NCBI GenBank assembly: GCA_023424585.1
Contig: JAFADT010000076.1
Span: forward strand, 1 to 6,695
DNA from: Pseudomonadota bacterium
Lineage (GTDB): Bacteria > Myxococcota > Myxococcia > Myxococcales > Myxococcaceae
Direction: 5' to 3'
Length of the DNA stretch: 6,695 bases
In this document: positions 1 to 5,732 of the stretch, piece by piece
Numbering within the stretch: the stretch's first letter is position 1
Layout of the letters: every line of letters starts with the position of its first letter
Position numbers and translations under genes: made by a program
The notes under the pieces: generated by a model
Seen by the model: the letters and a program-made list of their open reading frames with translations, nothing else
Databases searched by the model: none
What the model was told of the DNA's origin: nothing

Positions 1-841
1 GATACTCCGAGGGCGCGGTCGCGGCGAAGTTGCCATGCGACGCGCCCGGGATGCGCCACGTCTGGGCATACGGCGCGACGTGAGCGAACAGCTCATCCAG
101 CAGCGGCTGTCCGGACTCCTCCGTCCCCGCGACGATGAACAGGGGCCGGGGCCGGATGCGGTCCACCGCGTCGAGGGTCCGCACCTCCTCCAGGGCAATC
201 CCCCGCCGCCAGAACGGCACCAGCGCCCCCGTCTGGGTCACGACGCCGAAGCGCCGGAAGTCATACGCCGCCGCCAGCCACAGCGTGTTGAAGGGAGACA
301 GCAGCACCACGGCCGCGACCCGTGGGTCCTCCGCCGCCACCTCCGCCACCGCCGCGGAGCCGATGGAGAACCCCAGCACGCCCACGCGAGCGGGGTCCAC
401 GTCCGGCTGCGCCCGCACATACGCCAGCGCCGCGCGCACATCCTGGCGCTCCTTGTCGCCCCAGGTGGACGTCTCGCCCCCGCTCTGCCCATGCGCGCGC
501 AGGTCGAACAGCAGCACCCCATGGCCCCCGTCGTGCAGCGCGCGAGCCTCCGGAATCAGGTCCATGCGCGTCTGTGAAAGGCCGTGCGCCAGCACCCACG
601 CCGCCTTGTTCCGGGACGGCAGGTACCAACCGCGCAGCTCCACCCCATCCTCGGTGCGCAGCGTCACCTCGCGAGCGGAGCCGAAGTCCGCGGGCAGCAC
701 CGCCGCCGGCCTCGGGTAGTGGAAGTACTGCTCGGAGCGCCACGCCGCGCGGCCCGCCAGCGCCAGCGCCACCAGCAGCCAGGGCAACACGAACACGCCC
801 AGCACCCGGCCCCACCGGACCCGCTTCAACACCCCAGCCAT
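1..841 (-). CDS. Membrane-anchored alpha/beta hydrolase (C-terminus cut by window edge)
   Basis: Translating the minus strand from the ATG at 841 gives 280 codons without a stop, running off the left edge. Residues 13-30 form a hydrophobic segment after a basic start (KRVRWGR), which looks like an N-terminal membrane anchor or uncleaved signal. The rest is an alpha/beta-hydrolase fold: an oxyanion-hole type HG at 86-87 (LAHGLSQ), DLRAHGQS at 113-120, the nucleophile elbow GFSIG at 157-161 with Ser159, and the catalytic His269 in GASHGNF. The acid position after the beta-strand FIVAGTEE carries Glu242 where Asp is usual. A purine-rich GGAGAGGGG at 855-847, 5 nt before the ATG, supports this start. 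Known for the family: esterase, lipase or peptidase-like hydrolysis; the substrate cannot be read here. The gene is divergent from the GMC oxidoreductase. The fold is sure; the precise function is not. Confidence 0.88.
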   Translation of the reverse strand, partial: MAGVLKRVRWGRVLGVFVLPWLLVALALAGRAAWRSEQYFHYPRPAAVLPADFGSAREVTLRTEDGVELRGWYLPSRNKAAWVLAHGLSQTRMDLIPEARALHDGGHGVLLFDLRAHGQSGGETSTWGDKERQDVRAALAYVRAQPDVDPARVGVLGFSIGSAAVAEVAAEDPRVAAVVLLSPFNTLWLAAAYDFRRFGVVTQTGALVPFWRRGIALEEVRTLDAVDRIRPRPLFIVAGTEESGQPLLDELFAHVAPYAQTWRIPGASHGNFAATAPSEY

Positions 842-1016
842 GTCCACCCCTCTCCGACAGCAAGCGACCTCGGCGAGGGGCGGAAGTCGCGCTCCCAGGC
901 TTGTGTTGTGGCGCCCGCCAGACATCTAGAGCCTATAGGCGCCAATAGCTTCCTGGTTTACAGTTTAGGCAAACTTTAGCAGCGGCGGAAGACAAGACCG
1001 TCATGGGTGAGCAGGA
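842..1016. promoter_or_regulatory. Divergent intergenic region with two small inverted repeats
   Basis: This 175-bp gap separates the divergent hydrolase and GMC genes, so it should hold both promoters. The part at 925-980 is clearly more AT-rich than the surroundings. It contains an imperfect 16-bp palindrome CTATAGGCGCCAATAG at 933-948 (14 of 16 positions symmetric), overlapping a perfect 10-bp one, GCCTATAGGC at 931-940, and then AGTTT-aggc-AAACT at 962-975. A TTTACA (957-962) resembles a -35 hexamer, but I find no convincing -10 at the right spacing. The GMC start has GGTGA at 1006-1010, 6 nt before its ATG. Regulatory function is inferred from position and symmetry only. Confidence 0.45.
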
Positions 1017-1020
1017 ATGA
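1003..1020 (+). other. Possible five-codon leader ORF overlapping the GMC start
   Basis: An ATG at 1003 opens a reading frame encoding only MGEQE, and its TGA (1018-1020) overlaps the GMC start codon (1017-1019) in an ATGA arrangement. The stretch also contains the GGTGA that probably serves as the GMC ribosome-binding site. No ribosome-binding site is visible for the mini-ORF itself, so it may be chance. If translated, it would place terminating ribosomes directly at the GMC start. Confidence 0.15.
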
Positions 1021-2540
1021 AGACGTCGAAGACGGTCTATGACGCGGTGGTGGTGGGCTCGGGCGCCTGTGGTGGATGGGCGGCCAAGCAGCTGACGGAG
1101 GCCGGGCTCCAGGTGCTGGTGCTGGAGGCGGGCCGGAGCGAGCAGGCGGATCGCGCGCTGCATCTGCTGCACCGCGTGAAGCAGAAGCTGGGATACCGCA
1201 TCGAGTCGGACGCGTCGCGAACATCGCGTCAGTCCGTGCAGTCCACGAGCTTCGCCTGGCCGTTCCATCCGCACGCGTTCGTGGATGACGTGGACAACCC
1301 CTACACGACGCCGGACGACGCGCCCTTCGCGTGGATCCGCGCACGGCAGGTCGGCGGGCGGACCGGCGTGAAGAGCCACGGCCGCCAGTTCTACCGGCTG
1401 TCCGACTTCAACTTCCACGCGGGGAGCCTGGACGGGCTGAGCCCGGACTGGCCGCTGTCGCACGCGGACCTGGCGCCGTCCTACGAAGTCGTGGAGCGGT
1501 GGATGGGCCTGAAGGGGAACCCGGACGGCGTGGACACGCTGCCGGACTCCGTCTTCTCCGGCCCCGCCCCGCTGTCGCCCGGAGAGGTCCGCCTGCGAGA
1601 GAAGGTGAAGACCCGCTGGCCCGAGCGCCACATCGTCGCCCGGCGCACCGCGAACGCGCCGGTGACGCTGCCGGCGGCGCTGAAGACGGGGCGGCTGACG
1701 CTGCGCTCGCACGCCGTCGCCAGCCACATCCTCCACGACCCGAACACGGGCCGGGTGACGGGGGTGTCCTTCATCGACGCGAACAGCGGCACCTCCGAGG
1801 AGGTCCGCGCGAAGGTGGTGGTGGTGTCCGCGGGCACCATTGAATCCACGCGGTTGCTGTTGCACTCGCGCAACCGGGCGTTCCCGGACGGCCTGGCGAA
1901 CAGCTCGGGGCTCGTGGGCCGCCACCTGATGGACCACATGTATCTGCAAGGCATCGAGGCGCGCATGAACCTGCCCGCGCACCTCCAGCAGCAGGAGCAC
2001 GGCTGGGCGTACATCCCCCAGTTCCGCAACGTCACCGAGCGCCACCCCGGCTTCGCGAGAGGCTACGGCGTGCAGGTCTTCACCTTCGATGACCAGATGC
2101 ACCTGGTGCCCTTCGGCGAGATGCTCCCGCGCCCGGAGAACCGCGTCACGCTGAGCGACACGGTGAAGGACCGCTGGGGCATCCCGGCGGCGCACATCGA
2201 GTGCCGGCACTCGGACAACGAGCTGAAGATGACGGAGGACGCGGCCGCGGCCTGCCAGGAGATGCTGGAGGAGGCGGGCTGCACGGTGGAGAAGATCAAC
2301 AAGACGCTCTCCAAGCCGGGCATGGCCATCCACGAGGTGGGCACCGCGCGCATGGGCAAGGACCCGAAGACGTCCGTGCTCAACCCCTTCAACCAGAGCT
2401 GGGACGTGCCCAACCTCTACGTCATGGACGGCTCCTGCTTCCCCTCGCAGGGCCCGCAGAACCCCACCCTGACGATGATGGCCATCACCGTCCGCGCCTG
2501 CGCCCACCTGGTGGGCGAGCTCAAGGCCGGCCGCCTCTGA
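1017..2540 (+). CDS. GMC-family FAD-dependent oxidoreductase
   Basis: A 507-residue flavoprotein, complete and of normal length for bacterial GMC enzymes. It begins with the FAD dinucleotide-binding fold: VVVGSGACGG at 11-20, ending in an acidic residue (Glu37 in LEAG) that would bind the adenosine ribose. QVGGRT at 111-116 is the second FAD contact region, and VVSAGTIES around 269-277 is the later FAD-domain strand. The C-terminal domain has HEVGTARMG starting at His439, NLYVMDGS, and QNPTLT with Asn482. By comparison with cholesterol oxidase and glucoside or gluconate dehydrogenase relatives, His439 and Asn482 form the catalytic pair that takes hydride and proton from an alcohol. There is no signal peptide, Tat motif or membrane segment, so it is probably cytosolic. 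No small or cytochrome partner subunit lies beside it. The substrate is unknown; the C-terminus most resembles sugar or polyol dehydrogenases. GGTGA at 1006-1010 supports the start. Confidence 0.93.
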   Translation: MKTSKTVYDAVVVGSGACGGWAAKQLTEAGLQVLVLEAGRSEQADRALHLLHRVKQKLGYRIESDASRTSRQSVQSTSFAWPFHPHAFVDDVDNPYTTPDDAPFAWIRARQVGGRTGVKSHGRQFYRLSDFNFHAGSLDGLSPDWPLSHADLAPSYEVVERWMGLKGNPDGVDTLPDSVFSGPAPLSPGEVRLREKVKTRWPERHIVARRTANAPVTLPAALKTGRLTLRSHAVASHILHDPNTGRVTGVSFIDANSGTSEEVRAKVVVVSAGTIESTRLLLHSRNRAFPDGLANSSGLVGRHLMDHMYLQGIEARMNLPAHLQQQEHGWAYIPQFRNVTERHPGFARGYGVQVFTFDDQMHLVPFGEMLPRPENRVTLSDTVKDRWGIPAAHIECRHSDNELKMTEDAAAACQEMLEEAGCTVEKINKTLSKPGMAIHEVGTARMGKDPKTSVLNPFNQSWDVPNLYVMDGSCFPSQGPQNPTLTMMAITVRACAHLVGELKAGRL

Positions 2541-2561
2541 TTCCCCGCGGAAGACGACCGC

Positions 2562-2587
2562 GAGGGGCCTCGACACGCAGGCCCCTT
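2562..2587 (+). terminator. Terminator-like hairpin after the GMC gene
   Basis: AGGGGCCT (2563-2570) pairs perfectly with AGGCCCCT (2579-2586) around an 8-nt loop, with a possible G-U closing pair outside. It lies 22 bp after the GMC stop and before the TetR promoter region, the right place for a terminator. It lacks a T-tract (only TTG follows), so intrinsic termination would be weak; GC-rich bacteria often use such hairpins or Rho. Confidence 0.45.
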
Positions 2588-2607
2588 GCACGGCCGGCGC
2601 GGATTTA

Positions 2608-2625
2608 TTACCTACCGGTCAGTAA
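2608..2625. promoter_or_regulatory. Candidate TetR-type operator (autoregulation)
   Basis: TTACCTACCGGTCAGTAA is an 18-bp palindrome with 14 symmetric positions: outer TTAC/GTAA arms and a central ACCGGT. This size and symmetry suit a TetR dimer, and a central ACCGGT-like core is common in such operators. It sits in an AT-rich island (from GGATTTATTA) and ends 16 bp before the tetR-like ATG, where bound repressor would block transcription or its early steps. I expect it to control both the regulator and the overlapping exporter. Binding is inference; the symmetry is directly visible. Confidence 0.65.
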
Positions 2626-2641
2626 CTAACCCCGTCCACGC

Positions 2642-3268
2642 ATGTCCCGTCCCCAGCGCGTCCTCGACCCAGAGATTGATGCAGCGGCCCGAGCCGTCTT
2701 CCTGGAGCAGGGGCCGTCCGCGCCGCTACAGGACATCGCGAAGCGGCTGGGCATCTCGCAGGCGGCGCTGCTGCACCGGGTGGGGACCAAGGAGGCGCTG
2801 ATGGCGAGGGCCCTCCGCCCCGTGCCCCCGAGCGCGCTGGCGCTGCTGGAGCCAGGACCGAGGGACGACAGCGCCATCGAGGCCCAGCTCCTGGAGGCGC
2901 TCCTGCACCACCGGGACTTCCTGCGCCAGCTGGTGCCGTGGTTGTTCGTGCTGCACTACTCGGCGCTGGGCGGCGCGAGGGCCATGCACCTGGAGACACC
3001 GCCCCCGGTCGCGCTGCGGGAGGGGCTGACGAGGTGGCTCACCCGGGCGAAGCGAGCCGGCAGGGTGGACCTGGCCGCGCCCAGGCTGGCCGCGGAAGCG
3101 CTCTGTGGAGCGCTGGAGGCCCGCTGCTTCAACGCCCACGTGGGCGGAGCCACCTACGCCCCCGGCGAGGACGAAGCCGTCCTGCGCCAGCTCATCCGGG
3201 TGCTGCTGACGCCCCGGGAAGCACCGGCGCGAGCCCGGAAGACGCCGCTGAAGAGGAAGCCGCGATGA
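2642..3268 (+). CDS. TetR/AcrR-family transcriptional regulator
   Basis: A 208-residue protein of typical TetR length. Residues 11-54 form the DNA-binding domain: a first helix (EIDAAARAVFLEQG), then the helix-turn-helix APLQDIAKRLGISQAALLHRVGTKEAL at about 27-53. The recognition helix reads LLHRVGTKE where most relatives have LYYHFxSKE, so it belongs to a divergent subgroup. Residues after about 60 would be the ligand-binding and dimerisation domain. The last 19 residues are an Arg/Lys-rich tail (PARARKTPLKRKPR). The start is forced: an in-frame TAA lies at 2627-2629 and ATG 2642 is the first usable start after it. There is no Shine-Dalgarno sequence, so the mRNA may be leaderless. Its stop overlaps the exporter start (ATGA, 3265-3268). 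It is likely a ligand-released repressor of itself and that exporter, acting through the palindrome just upstream; the ligand is unknown. Confidence 0.9.
   Translation: MSRPQRVLDPEIDAAARAVFLEQGPSAPLQDIAKRLGISQAALLHRVGTKEALMARALRPVPPSALALLEPGPRDDSAIEAQLLEALLHHRDFLRQLVPWLFVLHYSALGGARAMHLETPPPVALREGLTRWLTRAKRAGRVDLAAPRLAAEALCGALEARCFNAHVGGATYAPGEDEAVLRQLIRVLLTPREAPARARKTPLKRKPR
3253..3257 (+). promoter_or_regulatory. Shine-Dalgarno site fixing the MFS start
   Basis: GAGGA, inside the purine run AAGAGGAAG, lies 7 nt before the ATG at 3265. It sits within the codons for the basic tail of the TetR protein. It selects this ATG over any longer upstream reading in the exporter frame, which would merely overlap the regulator gene. 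Confidence 0.7.
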
Positions 3269-4470
3269 CGACCGCCACCCCCAAGCTGTCCCGCTCGACG
3301 GAGGGCCCCTGGCTGACCCTCATCCTGGGGATGCTCATTGGCTTCGGGCCGCTGTCCATCGACATGTACCTTCCGGCGTTCCCCACCATCGGCGAGTCGC
3401 TGCACGCGACCGCGGGCGAGGTGGAGCGCACGCTGGCGACGTTCTTCGCGGGGCTCGCGGTGGGGCAGCTCTTCGCGGGTCCGGTGAGCGACCACTTCGG
3501 CCGCACGAAGCCGCTCTACGCGGGCCTGCTGCTCTACGTGCTGGGCTCCCTCGGCTGCGCGACCGCGCCGTCGGCGGACGTCTTGGCGGCGTGTCGTTTC
3601 GTGCAGGCGCTGGGCGGCTCGGTGGGCATGGTGACCTCGAGGGCCGTCGTGAGGGACCTGCACTCCGGAGCCGCGGCGGCGAGGATGATGTCGCGCCTGG
3701 TCTTGGTGATGGGCCTGGCCCCCATCCTGGCGCCGCTGCTGGGAGGCTGGGTGCTGCGAGCCGCGGGCTGGCGAGCCATCTTCGGAAGCCACGCGGTCAT
3801 CGGGCTCATCGCGCTGGGAGCGGTCTTCGTCATCCTGCCGGAGACAGCGCCGCCGCGAAGCGCAGCCGCCGCCGCGAACCCATTCCAGGCCATGTGGGGC
3901 ATCACGAAGGCACCGGACTTCCTGGGGCACGCGCTGGCGGCGGGGCTCTCGCAGGCGGGGATGTTCGCGTACATCAGCGGCTCGCCGTTCGTGTTCATCA
4001 CGTTGCACGGAGTGAAGCCGGAGCACTTCGGCTGGTTCTTCGGAGCGAACGCTGCGGGGCTGGTGGCGATGTCCCAGCTCAACCACTGGCTGCTGGCGCG
4101 CTCCTCGCCGGCCCGGGTGCTGAAGCAGGCGGTGCGAGTCGCCACGCTCGCGGGGCTGGCCCTGGTGGCGGTGGCATCGACAGGCTTCGGAGGGCTGTGG
4201 GGCATCGCGCTGTCGCTGTTTGTCTTCGTCTCCAGCCTGGGCGCCATCACGCCGAACGCGACGGCTTTGGCCATGGAGCACCACGCGAAGCAGGCAGGCA
4301 TTGCGTCGGCGGTCCTGGGGGCGCTCCAGTTCATGCTGGCGGCGGGAGCCTCGGCGGCGGTGAGCGCGAGCCACGACGGCACGGCGAGGCCCATGGCCCT
4401 GGGAGTCGCCATCGCCGCCCTGCTCGCCCTGGGAGCGTTGGGTCTGGCGAAGCGGGCCCCCGCGCCCTGA
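3265..4470 (+). CDS. MFS drug-efflux transporter, Bcr/CflA type
   Basis: A 401-residue inner-membrane protein with about 12 hydrophobic segments, spaced as in the DHA1 (drug:H+ antiporter) family with a longer loop near 185-210. Family marks are clear: SIDMYLPAFP at 31-40, where Asp33 in TM1 is the Bcr/CflA hallmark; GPVSDHFGRTKPL at 72-84 (MFS motif A between TM2 and TM3); RFVQALGG at 111-118 and RAVVRDL at 126-132 (TM4 and following loop); GLAPILAPLLGG at 150-161 (antiporter motif C in TM5); and YISGSPFVF in TM7. It should export a small toxic compound or metabolite in exchange for protons. It overlaps the TetR gene by ATGA and has its own ribosome-binding site 7 nt upstream, so the two are almost surely one operon and coupled in translation. 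The exported compound is not predictable. Confidence 0.93.
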   Translation: MTTATPKLSRSTEGPWLTLILGMLIGFGPLSIDMYLPAFPTIGESLHATAGEVERTLATFFAGLAVGQLFAGPVSDHFGRTKPLYAGLLLYVLGSLGCATAPSADVLAACRFVQALGGSVGMVTSRAVVRDLHSGAAAARMMSRLVLVMGLAPILAPLLGGWVLRAAGWRAIFGSHAVIGLIALGAVFVILPETAPPRSAAAAANPFQAMWGITKAPDFLGHALAAGLSQAGMFAYISGSPFVFITLHGVKPEHFGWFFGANAAGLVAMSQLNHWLLARSSPARVLKQAVRVATLAGLALVAVASTGFGGLWGIALSLFVFVSSLGAITPNATALAMEHHAKQAGIASAVLGALQFMLAAGASAAVSASHDGTARPMALGVAIAALLALGALGLAKRAPAP

Positions 4471-4488
4471 GCCGCGTCCCGGGTGGGA

Positions 4489-4518
4489 TTGACACCTTGG
4501 AATGGGACGGCCGATGGT
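4489..4518 (+). promoter_or_regulatory. Possible promoter of the methyltransferase gene
   Basis: A perfect -35 hexamer TTGACA lies at 4489-4494. At 18-bp spacing the -10 position reads GATGGT (4513-4518), only 3 of 6 matches, so the promoter is weak or accidental. If used, transcription would begin near 4525 and favour translation from the third candidate start, ATG 4529. Confidence 0.25.
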
Positions 4519-5413
4519 GCGGACCGAAATGCCTGCCCCCTTCTACTCCGCGTGTCCTGTCTGCAATGAGACCGGCTTTCTTCCGGTCGTTGCATTCCGC
4601 GAGCTGAGCTACGGCCGCTGCACGGGCTGTGGGCTCATCTACAAGCGAGAGCAGCAACCCGGGCTGGGAGAGGGCTACGAGGAGAAGTACTTCAAGCACA
4701 ACCGGGCGAAGTACCTGGGCCGCTGGGACCACCGGGTGCGCAAGTGCCTGCGGCAGGTGCTGGTGTGCCTGGAGTACGCGCCGCACGCGAAGGACCTGCT
4801 GGATGTGGGGTGCTCTGCGGGCTACGTGCTGGAGGCGGCGCAGCGAGCAGGCTTGAGGGCCACGGGGCTGGACTACTCCCAGTTCTCGGTGAACCTCTGC
4901 CGCGAGCGAGGCTACACGGCCGAGTACGGCTCCCTGACCCAGATGCCGTTCCCGGACGCATCGTTCGACATCATCACGCTCAAGCACACGCTGGAGCACG
5001 TGGAGCAGCCCATGGACGGGCTGCGAGAAATCCAGCGCGTGTTGAGGCCAGGAGGCGTGGCCTTCGTCATCGTGCCGGACGCGGCGTACTACAAGATCAT
5101 CGTGATGCCGAAGAAGGGCCGCTCCTTCCGACCGGACCGACGAGGCTGGCAGCACCACGTCTACTTCTACGAGCACAACCTCGCGGACGCCTGCGCCAGG
5201 GCCGGCATGCAGCCGGTGAAGGCTGGCAAGGACATCCTGCGCCGAAGGCTGGCGAAGGGCCTGCGAGCCCCCTACGAATACGCCCGCTTCGCCCTCCTCT
5301 GGACCTGGGTCCAGGTGTGCCGGCTGACGCACCTGCGAAGGGAGATCCAGGTCATCGCCCAGAAGCCAAGGGCAGACGCGCGGCTCCCTGCCCAGAACGC
5401 CGAAGCGGCCTGA
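4502..5413 (+). CDS. Class I SAM-dependent methyltransferase with N-terminal zinc ribbon
   Basis: Up to 303 residues. Two CxxC pairs, Cys18/Cys21 (CPVC) and Cys40/Cys43 (CTGC), form a small zinc ribbon. A Rossmann-type methyltransferase domain follows: SAM motif I DVGCSAG at 101-107, acidic Asp124 (GLDYS) for the SAM ribose, motif MPFPDASFDII at 148-158, then LKHTLEHV at 160-167 and VLRPGG. QHHVYFYEHNLADACARAGM is the usual late helix region, and a hydrophobic stretch near 261-273 could touch a membrane. Zinc-ribbon methyltransferases of this build often act on sugars, lipids or natural products; the acceptor is unknown here. In-frame ATGs at 4502, 4514 and 4529 all lack a good ribosome-binding site. 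The last leaves eight residues before the first cysteine and is perhaps most natural; the longest is given. It follows the exporter by 31 bp and may share its mRNA. Confidence 0.88.
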   Translation: MGRPMVRTEMPAPFYSACPVCNETGFLPVVAFRELSYGRCTGCGLIYKREQQPGLGEGYEEKYFKHNRAKYLGRWDHRVRKCLRQVLVCLEYAPHAKDLLDVGCSAGYVLEAAQRAGLRATGLDYSQFSVNLCRERGYTAEYGSLTQMPFPDASFDIITLKHTLEHVEQPMDGLREIQRVLRPGGVAFVIVPDAAYYKIIVMPKKGRSFRPDRRGWQHHVYFYEHNLADACARAGMQPVKAGKDILRRRLAKGLRAPYEYARFALLWTWVQVCRLTHLRREIQVIAQKPRADARLPAQNAEAA

Positions 5414-5414
5414 A

Positions 5415-5444
5415 GGAGGCGCACTGGCGGAAGCCCGCGCCTCC
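5415..5444. terminator. Hairpin between convergent genes
   Basis: GGAGGCGC (5415-5422) pairs perfectly with GCGCCTCC (5437-5444). Inside, GGC-GGAA-GCC (5426-5435) can add a small stem capped by a GNRA-type tetraloop. It starts 2 nt after the methyltransferase stop and lies before the stop of the opposite-strand DUF3606 gene, so it could end transcripts from either side. No T-run follows on the plus strand. Function is inferred from structure and position. Confidence 0.5.
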
Positions 5445-5460
5445 CAGGGAGGGCCGAGTC

Positions 5461-5637
5461 CTACTTGCCCAGACGGGCCTTCACCTTGACAGCCATCACG
5501 CCGACGGCCGCCACGGCGGCACGCAGCTGCGCCTCAGTGCAGCCGAAGTGAGCGCACCACCAGCGCACTTCCCAAGGCTCGTTGACATTGACGCGTGCGC
5601 GGTCCCTCGGACCACGGTTTTTGAGATCGTCGCTCAT
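5461..5637 (-). CDS. DUF3606-type mini-protein
   Basis: A 58-residue, soluble protein of unknown function. The conserved DUF3606 pattern is recognisable: MSDD at the start, RGPRDRARVNVNE at 8-20, WEVRWW at 22-27, FGCTEAQLRAAVAAVG at 31-46, and a basic C-terminal helix. The length is normal for the family, which consists of stand-alone domains of about 55-65 residues. I chose ATG 5637 because GGGAG at 5649-5645 lies 7 nt upstream; the longer reading from 5667 adds ten residues not typical of the family and has no ribosome-binding site. It lies 95 bp downstream of lnt on the same strand and may be read from the same mRNA or its own. The family has no established role, and the sequence suggests only a small helical, basic fold. 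Confidence 0.82.
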   Translation of the reverse strand: MSDDLKNRGPRDRARVNVNEPWEVRWWCAHFGCTEAQLRAAVAAVGVMAVKVKARLGK

Positions 5638-5732
5638 GGCAGGACTCCCGTGAAGAGTGGATGCCAAGCATCACCACGCCAGGTGAAGCCCACCATCCCG
5701 CAGCAGGGGTAGAGACGAGACGGAAGCCTGTC
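5638..5732 (-). promoter_or_regulatory. Leader between lnt and the DUF3606 gene, with small hairpins
   Basis: This 95-bp gap holds a 5-bp hairpin GATGC-CAA-GCATC (5660-5672) and an overlapping TCACC...GGTGA pairing (5671-5675 with 5682-5686). The two share bases and cannot form fully together. GCCT-gtcct-AGGC (5726-5738) spans the lnt stop. No clear promoter hexamers are seen, so it may only be an intercistronic spacer. Confidence 0.25.

Noticed and set aside
35..979. Several plus-strand open frames opposite the alpha/beta hydrolase
   Set aside because: They encode Arg/Pro/Ala-rich sequence without motifs, while the minus-strand frame carries a complete nucleophile elbow and catalytic His.
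933..2591. A 552-codon open frame on the minus strand across the whole GMC gene
   Set aside because: Its translation is rich in Arg, His, Val and Gln with no recognisable motif, and it mirrors the GMC gene, whose FAD and catalytic motifs are clear. It is an effect of high GC and codon bias.
2938..3264. An upstream extension of the exporter frame inside the TetR gene
   Set aside because: The extension has a composition unlike a real N-terminus and overlaps the whole second half of the TetR gene. ATG 3265 has a good SD and yields the normal family length.
3154..4374. A 406-codon minus-strand frame opposite the MFS exporter
   Set aside because: The product is a low-complexity Arg/His/Gln-rich string with no family motif; the plus-strand exporter explains the region.
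4331..5332. A 333-codon minus-strand frame opposite the methyltransferase
   Set aside because: No recognisable domain; the plus-strand zinc-ribbon and SAM motifs account for this stretch.
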